A stretch of 64,000 bases of DNA from Roseiarcus sp963832305 (GTDB taxonomy: Bacteria > Pseudomonadota > Alphaproteobacteria > Rhizobiales > Beijerinckiaceae), in contig CAWHTU010000016.1 of NCBI GenBank assembly GCA_963832305.1, positions 310,001-374,000 on the forward strand, in the 5' to 3' direction. The notes below the pieces were generated by a model that ran no database searches, was not told where the DNA came from, and was given only the letters and a program-made list of their open reading frames with translations. This document shows, in pieces, positions 53,214 to 62,311 of the stretch. Within the stretch, counting starts at the first letter, position 1, and each line of letters begins with the position of its first letter. A program made the position numbers and the translations under genes.

Positions 53214-55048
53214 ATGGTGAACCAATCACCGGGCCGGGCGTTCATTTCCTATTCGCGCAAGGACGGCGAGAAGTTCGCCGCCTGGCTGCGACACTGGCTT
53301 GAAGAGCGCGATTTCGCAGTTTGGCAGGACATCGTGGCGCTCGAGGGTGGACGCGACTGGTGGAGCCAGATCGAGGAGGCCCTGAGGTCCCCAACGCTCC
53401 AACATTTCATCCTCGTCGTGACGCCCCGCGCGCTTGCAAGCCCGGTCGTTCGGCGAGAGATCCGGCTAGCGCGGCAGCAGGGCAAGACCGTCTGCCCAGT
53501 GAAGGGGCCAGCGTGCATGGACCTCGGCGGCCTGCCCCGCTGGCTTGGCCAGCTCTATGACCTCGACCTGACGGAGCATCAGGCGACGCTGATCCGCGTG
53601 CTTCAGGTCGTGAGCGAGCAGAAGCGTGTGCCGATGATGGCGCCGGAGCCGCCGGAGGATTGCGTTCCGCGTCTAAAGGAATTTGACGCGCTGAAGAAGC
53701 GCCTCCTCGACGCCAGCGGCGACGCGGTCGCCGCCATCACGGCGGCGCTGCGCGGGGCCGGCGGCTACGGCAAGACGACGCTCGCCAAGGCGCTCGCCCA
53801 CGACCCCGACATTGAGGATGCTTATTTCGACGGCATCCTATGGGCGGAGATCGGCGAGAAACCGGAGCGCCTTCTGTCCATCCTCGCGGACCAGATCGCG
53901 GTGTTGACGGGCGAGCGGCCGGGCTTCGAGACGATCAACGCAGCGGCGGGAAAGCTCGCCGAGGCGCTCGGCGACCGCAGGATCCTGATGATTGTCGATG
54001 ACGTCTGGCGTGAGCAGGACCTTCGGCCATTCCTGCAAGGCGGGCCGAACTGCGTCCGTCTCGTTACGACGCGGATCGACAGCGTCCTGCCGCAGGCGGC
54101 ACTGCGTCAGCCCGTCGACGCGATGCGGGCCACGGAAGCGCTCAGCCTACTCTCGGCGGGTTTGCCGGCCAACCAGGTTCCCGGCGAACGCACCAACCTC
54201 ATGAAGCTCGCCACGCGCCTCGGCGCGTGGGCGCAGTTGCTGAAGATCGTCAATGGCTTCCTGCGCGATCGGGTCGTGAGGGCGAACGAGTCGCTGGCCG
54301 CGGGCGTCGTAGGCGCGAACCGGCGGCTCGACGCCAAGAGCCTCGTCGCGTTCGATCCGCGCGACGAGACTGACCGCGCCAAGCGGTCGCGCGCCCCGTC
54401 GGCGTCAGCCTCGAACTCCTGTCCGAAACAGATCGCACACGGTTCGGCGAACTCAGCGTCTTTCCGGAGGGCAAGGAAATCCCCGTCGAAGTCGCGGAAT
54501 GTTTGTGGGCCGCAAAGGGCGGTCTGCAGCACTTCGAGACCGAAGACTTGCTGAGCCGACTGTTCGACCTCTCGCTTCTCCTCGATCTCGACCTCAGTAG
54601 GCGATTGTTTCAACTACACACCACGATCCGACACTTCCTGCGTAATCGGCTCGGGAAGGACGGCCTCATCGCACAGCACAAGGGATTCGTCGCGGCGCTG
54701 GATGAAGGAGCGCTAGGGGGACAGCTCAAGGGAGCGACCCTAAGCTATTTTTTCGACTACCTACCGCACCACCTTGCCGAGGCCGGAGAACGCGAAAGGC
54801 TCGATGCGCCGCCGTCGCTTGACTCTAATAACTTGTCCCGTCGGGCTTTGTCCCGGCTTAGGCCAGAGCAGCGCGAGGCGCTGACCCTGGTCGGCGTGAG
54901 CGACCTCTCGTATGAGGAGGCCGCGAGCATCACCGACATCGGGATTGGCACAATCAAGGGCCGCGTAAGTCGTGCGCGCTCGAAGTTTCATGAGCTGCTC
55001 GCGCGTGAGGCGAAGCACATAGCCTCAAGGGCAGAACACTACCACTGA
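53214..55048 (+). pseudogene. TIR-NB-ARC (NLR-like) protein, frameshifted, C-terminus replaced
   Basis: The N-terminal TIR domain (residues about 8-125) starts RAFISYSRKDGEKFAAWL. The predicted NADase Glu is in ASPVVRREI. The NB-ARC ATPase follows: P-loop GAGGYGKTT near residue 181, Walker B RRILMIVDDVW near 255, and LVTTRID. The helical region reaches FDPRDETDRAK at about 54382, where the frame shifts by one base and continues as AVARPVGVSLELLSETD. The family normally goes on with WD40-type repeats after LPHHLAEAGERERLDA. Here a short sigma-region-4-like tail takes their place (see 54806-55048). Such proteins are probable anti-phage signalling ATPases. Confidence 0.8.
54806..55048 (+). other. 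Sigma-70 region 4-like segment at the NLR C-terminus
   Basis: In the same frame as the end of the NLR gene, the residues LSRRALSRLRPEQREALTLV, LSYEEAASITDIGIGTIKGR and VSRARSKFHELLAREAKH match region 4 of ECF sigma factors (EcfG type), including the helix-turn-helix GTIKGRVSRAR. No region 2 is present. The junction with NLR sequence lies near 54806-54815. Confidence 0.7.
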
Positions 55049-55143
55049 AGAGCAGCATTTGCTCACGCGCGCCGCATCAACTATGCAACGGTTCGCAGCA
55101 CGCCTTCAAGGGAGCCGGTCGCGCGCTCTGAATGAGACACGTG

Positions 55144-56824
55144 CTAGCGCCCGCGCGGCAGCACAAAGAAGGCGATCAGACCCTGTGCGAGATAGTAGGT
55201 CGGCAGCGTCCATTGATCGACGGGCCAGCCGACATTGCCGAATTTCGATAGCGCGATCGTCATGTCTGACAGCATGAAGATCAACGCGCCGGCGGCGACC
55301 GCGACCGCGGCGCCCTCCCGCAGCGTGATCGCGCGCCCGGCCGCTTGCGCCGCCATCAGCGCGATCACGCCGACATAGACCGCGACCGGCGCCTTCAGCT
55401 CCGGGGCGACGCCCGGCCAGACATAGGCGAGCACGAAAGCGGCGACCGCCGCGATTCCCGCCAGAGCCGCACGCGAGGGCAGAAAGCCGACGCCGCGGGA
55501 AAAGGCGGCGATGTAGAAGCCGTGCGCCGTCAGAAAGGCGACCAGGCCGGCCAGGAAAAGCGATGGCTTGAGCAGCAGCGTATCGCCGATCAAGCGACGC
55601 CGCGAGCGCCACGAGAACCAGGCGCTTGACGTCCTTTGGTCCCTCCCGCAGCGCGAAGGCCAGGATCAAGAGCGCCATCGCCAACGGCTTCATTGCGCCT
55701 TCGACGAGCGGCCAGTCGAGCGCGTAAGCGGCGCATGTGGACGCGGCGGCGAAGACGTAGAGCGCTTCACAAACCGAAATGCGGCCGTCGAGGAGCGCCC
55801 CCATGGCCCATAGGGTCGCGGTCAGTGCGAGAAAGACGCTGACGCCGTTGGCGAGCGGCAGATGCGGCGCGGCGAGGAGAAACGCCGCCGTCGCGCCGAT
55901 CATAGTTACGAGCGCCGCCGATGCGAGGATCGACGCCGCGCGGCCTATTGGCGGATCGTAAATGACGACCGCCTTCGGGTCGTAGGGCGGCGGATCGGCA
56001 GGCCGCAGATTGGCCGGGAGCCATCCCGGAGGCTTGAACCAGACGCGGATCTTGTCACGCCAATCGGTCGCCCGGCGGCAAAGGTCGAACATGGTCCGGT
56101 AATAGGCGAGGTTGGCCGAAATCGGATCGAACGCGCCAAGCCCGCCCCGGACGCCAAAGACCGGCTGCTCGACCTCGTCCTCGTAAGTGCCGAACAGGCG
56201 GTCCCATAGGATGAGGATGCCGCCGTAGTTCTTGTCGAGATATTGATCGTTTACGCCGTGATGCACCCGGTGATTCGAGGGCGAGGCGAATACGCGATCG
56301 AACCAGCCGAGCTTGCCTACAAGCTCGGTGTGGATCCAGAACTGGTAGAGGAGGTCGATCAGGCCGACCGCGACGAACACGACCGGAGGCACGCCGGCGA
56401 TCGCCATCGGCAGATAGAAGATCCAGCCAAGCAGCACCCCCGAGCTCGGCTGCCTCAAGGCGGTCGAAAGATTGAAGGCTTCGCTCTGGTGATGGACGAC
56501 ATGTGCGGCCCAGAAGATGCCGACCTCATGGTCGATGCGGTGGTTCCAGTAGTAGAAGAAATCGTAGGCGATCAGCGCCCCGACCCAGACCCGCCAGTCG
56601 GCGACTTGAAACGAAGCCAGGGAAAAGTGGTTATAGACAATAATATAGACGCCGACACTCAGAGCCAGCATGAAGATGCCTGAAATTTGACTCAGGATGC
56701 CGGCGGCGAGCGAGCCAATCGCGTCGTTGAGCCGATAGACATTGCGTCCCAACGCCAGGGAGATCCCGAACTCCGCCGCCATCAAGGCGACGAAGACCGG
56801 GATGGCGTAAACGATGACGTTCAA
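55144..56824 (-). pseudogene. Alkylglycerol-monooxygenase-like hydroxylase fused to YhhN domain, frameshifted
   Basis: The N-terminal part (about residues 1-270) is a fatty acid hydroxylase/sterol desaturase. The His clusters FYYWNHRIDHE, AAHVVHHQSE and SNHRVHHG, plus LLYQFWIHTELV and DKNYGGILILWDRLFGTYE, closely resemble alkylglycerol monooxygenase (TMEM195). After a membrane linker, the C-terminal part is a YhhN/TMEM86 domain (LIGDTLLLKPSLFLAGLVAF), related to lysoplasmalogenase. An extra base at about 55591 breaks the frame at the join of LVALAAS and LIGDTLLL. The start is TTG at 56824 with GGGAGG 7 bases upstream. Joined length is about 560 residues. Confidence 0.8.
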
Positions 56825-56915
56825 CCCGCAACCTCCCAAGGAATGGCCTTCCAGACGCCGTCGGTAACCGCCGCGGCCGCGGTCGTCGAGCGCGGCTACG
56901 AAGCGTGGCCGCGCC

Positions 56916-58163
56916 TCACATCAGCGCCTGCAAGCCACCGAACACGCCGACCGCGGATACGAGCGCTGACACGCCGACGATCAGGCCGAGATACCAGCCG
57001 CGAAGCTTGTACGGCTCCGGCAGCGCCTTGACCGCGAGCGCGACGAGGAAGCCGATGACGAGCGGCATCAGGAAGGCGTTGAGGACCTGGGCGGCGATAT
57101 TGAGCCAGACGAGGTTCGTGGCGAGCCAAACGACGGCGCATGAGCCGACTACGCCCGCCGCGTAGACGGCGTAGAACCATCCCGCCTCGAACGGCCGATA
57201 TTCCAGCGACCGACGGTATCCGGCGACTTCGCCGACGCCCCAGGCGAGCGCCAGCGACGACACGATCGCCGCGACCAGCGAAGCTCCAAGGACGCCTGCG
57301 CCGAACACCAGCCGTCCGGCGCTCTCGCCGAGGACGGGCGTGAGCGCCCGGCTGATTTCGCCCACGCTCTTGAGGCTCGCGGTCGGCGATCCGGTAGCAA
57401 AGGCGGCGGCGGCGGCGACCAGCACCGCGCCGGTCAGGCACTGGGTCAGGACCGCGCCGATTCCGGTATCCCAGCGCGCATGGACAAGGTCGCGGGGCTT
57501 AAGCCTTTTGTCGACGGTCGCCGACTGCTGGTAGAAGACCATCCACGGGTTGAAGGTCGCGCCGATGACGGCGGCGACCAGAAGCAGGAAGTCGCTGTTG
57601 CGGATCGGCAGGTCGATCGCGTCCCTCGCCAGCGCCGCAAAGCCGGGGTGAGCGCGCCAGGCGACGACGAAAAACGCGAGCTCGAAGAGGCCGATGAGGA
57701 GCGCGGCCCGCTCGACCCGCTTATACGAGCCGCTGGCGACGATGACGAGCAAAGCGGCCGCCGCGAGCGGCAGGGTGAGAGCGCGCGAGAGGCCGAACAA
57801 TTCGCCGACGCCGGCGACGCCGGTGAACTCGGTGATCAGTGACCCGAGGACCGCCGCCGCCAGGCCGAAGGTCGAAACACAGGCCCAGCCGGCGCCGAAC
57901 CGTTCGCGGATCAGTTCGCCATGGCCGCGGCCAGTGTAGAGCCCGAGCCGCACGGTCAACTCCTGAACCATGTACAGCATCGGAATGAGCAGGAGCACGA
58001 GCGGCAGCAGCCGATAGCCCCATTGTGCGCCGGCCTGGGCCGCGGTGACGACATTGCCGGCGTCGGTGTCGGCGAGCATAACGAGGAGGCCAGGGCCCCA
58101 AATCGCGAGCGAGCGGGAAAAGGAGGCGGCGCGGACGGCGTCCGGCTGCGCTTGAGCCTTCAT
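56916..58163 (-). CDS. NRAMP-superfamily transporter with atypical metal site
   Basis: A 415-residue membrane protein with about eleven helices. Helix 1 has GPGLLVMLADTDAGNVVTAA, where the usual DPGN is DTDAGN. Helix 6 has GATFNPWMVFYQQS, so the MPH motif of Mn2+/Fe2+ NRAMPs is absent and the metal-binding Met is Asn. This fits a distant NRAMP branch that may move a harder cation such as Mg2+, which is inference. The ATG at 58163 (MKAQAQPDAV) gives the normal length. Confidence 0.85.
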   Translation of the reverse strand: MKAQAQPDAVRAASFSRSLAIWGPGLLVMLADTDAGNVVTAAQAGAQWGYRLLPLVLLLIPMLYMVQELTVRLGLYTGRGHGELIRERFGAGWACVSTFGLAAAVLGSLITEFTGVAGVGELFGLSRALTLPLAAAALLVIVASGSYKRVERAALLIGLFELAFFVVAWRAHPGFAALARDAIDLPIRNSDFLLLVAAVIGATFNPWMVFYQQSATVDKRLKPRDLVHARWDTGIGAVLTQCLTGAVLVAAAAAFATGSPTASLKSVGEISRALTPVLGESAGRLVFGAGVLGASLVAAIVSSLALAWGVGEVAGYRRSLEYRPFEAGWFYAVYAAGVVGSCAVVWLATNLVWLNIAAQVLNAFLMPLVIGFLVALAVKALPEPYKLRGWYLGLIVGVSALVSAVGVFGGLQALM

Positions 58164-58334
58164 CGTGCGGCCATCATCCTGCGACCTCCAGCGGCTCTCG
58201 CGCGACCCAACCGAGGACCAAGCTGCGGCCGGAGACGACGACCGGCCTCGCTGGCCGAGCGGGACTATCGGAACGGGAATGAAAGTCAATTGCGCCAAAG
58301 CGCGCGCCGTGTCGTGCGCCGCGCCCGGCCGGAC

Positions 58335-58948
58335 CTAGACCGAGCCGGGCGGCGGCCCCATCCACTTGAGGAAATTTGTCGTCGTCGCCGTTGAAGCGAT
58401 CGCAGTCCAATGGACGGCTGAAGCCGGGCACGGAGCCGTCCGAGGTGTATTGCCAAAAACTCCAGGCCGGCCAGGTTGCAGTCGGCCACGATGGTTCGCC
58501 CTCGGTGTATTGGGCAAGCCAGAGCGACGTATTGGCGGCGAGCCAGGCGTTGCGCCTCTTGCCCAGCGCCTGCTTGATCTGATTTCCGGAATAGACCGTC
58601 AGCTGCGAGATCCGGGCGTGAGGCGCGAATTCCCTGCAGGAAGGTCAGCAGATTGGCGAGGCTGACGTCGGGGATCTCGTAGTCGGCGACAACGCGCTCC
58701 CCTTGCCTCGGCTTGACGACGTTGAGAAAGAACTGCGCCTGCGCCTTCATGTCGCCGGGACGGAGGAAGTGATAGGAGGCGACTGCAAGCTTCGCATCCA
58801 TCGCCTGATCCCAGAAGCTGGAATAGCTCGGATCGCGAAACAGGGCCTCCGAAGCCTTCAGGATCACGCCAAGGCCTCCCCCGGCCTTGAACTGATCAAA
58901 ATTGAACCCAGCCTGATAATGGCTGAGGTCGACGCAAGTCACCGGCAT
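58335..58948 (-). pseudogene. GH25-type lysozyme, two frameshifts
   Basis: The N-terminus reads TCVDLSHYQAGFNFDQFKAG, SYHFLRPGDMKAQAQFFLNV and VVADYEIPD with the GH25 catalytic Asp/Glu (DYE). A frame change near 58618 leads to ISQLTVYSGNQIKQALGKRR, TSLWLAQYTEG and WSFWQYTSDG. A second change near 58372 leads to LKWMGPPPGSV and the stop at 58335. GH25 enzymes hydrolyse peptidoglycan. GGGAGGAAAG and TAATATG join it to the small gene upstream. All three frame pieces are conserved, so errors in the sequence are plausible. Confidence 0.8.
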
Positions 58949-58949
58949 A

Positions 58950-59165
58950 TTACTTTCCTCCCTCAAGCACCGAGCATTCAAATCGCGCGTTGCGGCTGCC
59001 GCTGACTTCGATTGCGTCGAAATACTTTCTCAGTCCATCGAGGCATTCTTCTTTGCTCTGGAACTGGTACTCCTTCGCGAGCCGGAAGATCGCGTAGGCG
59101 TTCGCCATGTCGCATGAAGGTGTTGGAACAGACGCGGCGCAGACAAAGATCAGTCCGACCCACAT
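58950..59165 (-). CDS. Small possible secreted protein upstream of GH25
   Basis: A 71-residue frame: a hydrophobic start (VGLIFVCAASVPTPSC) and a compact charged domain (MANAYAIFRLAKEYQFQSKEECLDGLRKYFDAIEVSGSRNARFECSVLEGGK) with three Cys. The stop TAA lies one base before the GH25 ATG, so the two genes are translationally coupled. The domain is unknown; the context invites the idea of a cognate regulator or inhibitor of the lysozyme, without direct evidence. Confidence 0.45.
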   Translation of the reverse strand: MWVGLIFVCAASVPTPSCDMANAYAIFRLAKEYQFQSKEECLDGLRKYFDAIEVSGSRNARFECSVLEGGK

Positions 59166-59377
59166 TTACAAAGCTCAAATAAATATTCGCGCTCCCAGTT
59201 CCTATTGGAATTTCTGCCGCGCCGTCAATGAGTAGCATTGCCTGAAAGCGAACTGGGGACACCGGCACGGCTCTGGCGATGGAGCGAAAACGCCCCACAT
59301 ATCATGGTGGGGCGACGCGCCGACACTGGAAGCGGCGCGGCTCCGTTGCGGGGCGGAGTTCATTTTAGGAGGCTCGC

Positions 59378-60301
59378 ATGCCGCAGCGAAACGCCCTTCC
59401 GGGGCTCATCTTCGTCATCATTTTCGCCGCCGGGCTGCTTGTCGCCTATTCGAGCTTCTACCCGCAGAGCGTTAGCGCAAGCGTCGCGATTGCGGTCGTG
59501 AGCTTCTTCGTGGCCTCGATCGTCGCCAACGCGATCAAGGTCGCCAATCAGTGGGAACGGGTCGTCGTGCTGAGACTCGGCAAGTTCCGCTCGCTCGAAG
59601 GGCCGGGATTGTTCTTCATCGTCCCGATCCTCGACGCGGTCGCCTACCGGATCGACACTCGCGTCATCACGAGCACGTTCAGGGCGGAACAGACGATGAC
59701 CCGCGACACGGTCCCGGTCGACGTCGACGCGGTCTTGTTCTGGAAGGTGGTCGATCCGAAGATGGCGGCGCTCGACGTCGCCGACTATGTTTCGGCGATC
59801 AACTGGGCGGCGCAGACGGCTCTCCGCGACGTGATCGGCAAGACCATGCTGGCCGACATGCTCGAAGGGCGCGAGAAGCTGAGCGCCGAATTGCAGCGCA
59901 TCATCGATGCGCGCACCGAGCCGTGGGGCATCAACGTCATTTCGGTCGAGGTCAAGGACGTGCGGATCCCGGCCGCGCTTCAGGACGCGATGTCGATGCA
60001 GGCCCAGGCCGAGCGCGAGCGCCAGGCGCGGGTCATCCTCGGCGATTCCGAGCGGCAGGTGGCGGAGAAGTTCGGCGAGGCGGCGAAGACCTACGCCGAC
60101 AACCCGACCGCGTTCCACCTGCGCGCGATGAACATGCTCTACGAGGGCCTGAAGCGCAGCAACGCGACGATCGTCATCGTGCCCTCGACCGCTGTCGAGT
60201 CGATGCAACTCGGCGGCATGCCCGCGATGGCGACGGTCGCGAGCGCAATCGCCCATGCTCAGGCGGCGCGAGCGACGCCGGAAGCGAAGGCGGCGGAGTG
60301 A
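59378..60301 (+). CDS. SPFH/Band 7 protein (slipin)
   Basis: A 307-residue stomatin-like protein. One N-terminal membrane hairpin (LIFVIIFAAGLLVAYSSFYP and VSASVAIAVVSFFVASIVANAI) precedes the Band 7 domain: WERVVVLRLGKFRSLEGPGLFFIVPILD, RTVITSTFRAEQT-type segment (here DTRVITSTFRAEQTMTRDTVPVDVDAVLFWKV) and DVIGKTMLADMLEGREKLSAEL. The C-terminus has AQAERERQARVILGDSE. Slipins organise membrane domains and often act with NfeD proteases; none is seen here. GGAGG lies 10 bases upstream of the start. Confidence 0.93.
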   Translation: MPQRNALPGLIFVIIFAAGLLVAYSSFYPQSVSASVAIAVVSFFVASIVANAIKVANQWERVVVLRLGKFRSLEGPGLFFIVPILDAVAYRIDTRVITSTFRAEQTMTRDTVPVDVDAVLFWKVVDPKMAALDVADYVSAINWAAQTALRDVIGKTMLADMLEGREKLSAELQRIIDARTEPWGINVISVEVKDVRIPAALQDAMSMQAQAERERQARVILGDSERQVAEKFGEAAKTYADNPTAFHLRAMNMLYEGLKRSNATIVIVPSTAVESMQLGGMPAMATVASAIAHAQAARATPEAKAAE

Positions 60302-60311
60302 GTCCTGCGGC

Positions 60312-61346
60312 TCAGGCCGGGACCGGCGCGTCGGCGCGGATCAGCTTCTCGTGCTTGAGCTCCGCCCACAGATCGGCGGGGATGGGATGGCGAAAGGCCG
60401 CGACGTTCTTGTCGACCTGAGCACGCGAGATCGCGCCGGGGATGATCGAGGCGACGATGGGGTGTCCGAGCGGAAACTGGAGCGCGGCGGCCGGCAGCGG
60501 GACGCTGTGGCGGGCGCAGACACGCTCGATCCTTTTCACCCGCTCGAGGATTGCAGGCCCCGCGGGCTCGTAATTGTACATCGCGCCCGGAACGGCGCCG
60601 GTGGCAAGAATCCCGGAATTGTAGCCGCCGCCGATGATGATGCCGACCCCGCGTTCGGCGCAGCGAGGGAATTCGCTCTCGAGCACCTCCTGCTCGAGCA
60701 GCGTGTAGCGCATCGCCAAGAGGAAGAAATCGATGTCGAAGAGGTCGAGAAACCGCGGGATGCTGCCGAGCGAGTTGAAGCCCGCCCCGATACCGCCGAT
60801 CACCCCGGCCTCGCGCAATTCCGCAAGCGCTCGCCACCCGCTCGTCTTGAGGTCGACGAAATAGGCGTTGAGCGCGGCCGTATTGTGGTCCCAGGGATCG
60901 AGGTCGTGAATCAGGAGGACATCGACCCGGTTGATTCCGAGCCGCTGGAGGCTGTCCTCGAACGATCGCATCACGCCGTCGTAGCCGTAGTTGAACACGG
61001 TCTGGAACTCGAGGCCGCCGAGCCATTGGTCCTTGATGGCGTTTGGCCCCAGCGGCCGGCGCAGGACGCGGCCGATCTTGGTCGATATGACGTAGTCGCC
61101 GCGCGGCTTGCGATAGAGCGCCCGGCCGAGCGTGTGCTCGGCGAGCCCTCGTCCATACCAGGGAGAGGTATCGAAATAGCGCACGCCGCCCTCCCACGCG
61201 GCGCCGATCAGCGCCCCAGCCTCGTGGTCGTCAATGCGATCGAAGAGCTCGCCGAGCGGCGCCGTGCCAAGGCCGAGTTCGGTCACGCTGACATTCGTCC
61301 GGCCGAGCTTGCGCGTCTTCAGGGGCGGGAGAACAGCGCCGCTCAT
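60312..61346 (-). CDS. Aldo/keto reductase
   Basis: A 344-residue AKR. Catalytic Asp, Tyr and Lys are seen in RYFDTSPWYGRGLAEHTLG and VISTKIGRVLR, and HDLDPWDHN covers the His region. The block GGGYNSGILATG near residue 245 is typical of the D-threo-aldose 1-dehydrogenase/pyridoxal 4-dehydrogenase group. It should oxidise a sugar or reduce an aldehyde with NAD(P). No pathway partner is adjacent; the gene is convergent with the slipin. Confidence 0.9.
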   Translation of the reverse strand: MSGAVLPPLKTRKLGRTNVSVTELGLGTAPLGELFDRIDDHEAGALIGAAWEGGVRYFDTSPWYGRGLAEHTLGRALYRKPRGDYVISTKIGRVLRRPLGPNAIKDQWLGGLEFQTVFNYGYDGVMRSFEDSLQRLGINRVDVLLIHDLDPWDHNTAALNAYFVDLKTSGWRALAELREAGVIGGIGAGFNSLGSIPRFLDLFDIDFFLLAMRYTLLEQEVLESEFPRCAERGVGIIIGGGYNSGILATGAVPGAMYNYEPAGPAILERVKRIERVCARHSVPLPAAALQFPLGHPIVASIIPGAISRAQVDKNVAAFRHPIPADLWAELKHEKLIRADAPVPA

Positions 61347-61391
61347 GCGTCAAATCCTCTGTAGATCGGCCGCGTCGAACCGGGGCCCGGG

Positions 61392-61697
61392 CTATTCCTC
61401 GGGCTCCGTTCCAAAGCGCAGCGGATAGCCCTTCGCCGCGCCTGCTTCGGTGCCGCGGGCGGCCTTGGTCTCCGCGATATCCTGCGCGAAGACCGCCACG
61501 ACGCAGACGCCCTTGCGATGGGCGGTCATCATCACGTTGAGCGCCTGGGTTTCGTTGAGACGGAACACCCCCTTGAGCACTTCGACCACGAAATCGCGCG
61601 GGGTATAGTCGTCATTAAACAATATAACCTTGTGCAGGCGAGGACGCTCGACGCGAGGCTCGGTCTTGACCTGCCGTTTGGTGGCGATCTTGCTCAT
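61392..61697 (-). CDS. ATP-dependent Clp protease adaptor ClpS2
   Basis: A 101-residue ClpS paralog: LHKVILFNDDYTPRDFVVEVL with the substrate-binding NDDYT motif, ALNVMMTAHRKGVCVVAVFAQDIAETK and a C-terminal EPEE. It differs from the clpS next to clpA (for example FNDDYTPRDF against LNDDYTPMEF). Many alphaproteobacteria carry a second ClpS with a narrower N-end-rule range. Start ATG at 61697. Confidence 0.92.
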   Translation of the reverse strand: MSKIATKRQVKTEPRVERPRLHKVILFNDDYTPRDFVVEVLKGVFRLNETQALNVMMTAHRKGVCVVAVFAQDIAETKAARGTEAGAAKGYPLRFGTEPEE

Positions 61698-61942
61698 CCC
61701 ATGATCTCGTTAGGGCGGATTGGTCGTGCGGGCGACACGAATATTCTGCCACGCGCGGCCAACCGGTTTCAAGCCGCTTCGCGTCTGGATCTCGAGGCGC
61801 GGCAAGCGCAAGCTCCACGCTGAGGAGGCCGGCGGCGCCGCACGAAGATTTGACGCTCAGCCGCGGAGCGGCTTCGCCGCCCTCCGCGTTTTGATCAGGA
61901 TCGGCGCGCTCGATCGCGCCGCCTCGAGCCAAGGAGGACGAA

Positions 61943-62299
61943 GTGATTGTTCGAACCGCAATGGCGCTGGCGGCTACGGCGCTCGCTCTCATCGCCGCGC
62001 CGGCTCATGCCGGTCCGTGCACCGACCGGATCTATCAGGCCGACCTCGCGGTCGAAAAAATCCTGGACGCCGCGGCTTCGAACGGCAAGCCGGCCGCCCA
62101 ATCGACGTTCGCGACCATGCACCGGCAGCCGACCCCCGGGACCGTCGCGAGCGCGGAACAGAAGGCCGGCGATCTGTCATCGGCCCAGCTCGAGGCGATC
62201 ACCGAAAAGCTGGACGCCGCGCGCGACTCCGACAACAAGGGCGACAGCGCCGCCTGCGAAAGGGCGCTGAACGAGGTCGATCGCATGCTGAAGCGGTAG
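61943..62299 (+). CDS. Secreted helical protein of unknown function
   Basis: A 118-residue periplasmic protein. The signal peptide (TAMALAATALALIAAPAHA) precedes a helical domain of about 95 residues (CTDRIYQADLAVEKILDAAASNGK, DLSSAQLEAITEKLDAARDSD). Two Cys at both ends of the domain may pair. The start is GTG at 61943 with AAGGAGG upstream. No family is recognised. The DUF2306 gene follows 12 bases later. Confidence 0.75.
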   Translation: MIVRTAMALAATALALIAAPAHAGPCTDRIYQADLAVEKILDAAASNGKPAAQSTFATMHRQPTPGTVASAEQKAGDLSSAQLEAITEKLDAARDSDNKGDSAACERALNEVDRMLKR

Positions 62300-62311
62300 G
62301 GAGAATCGCGC

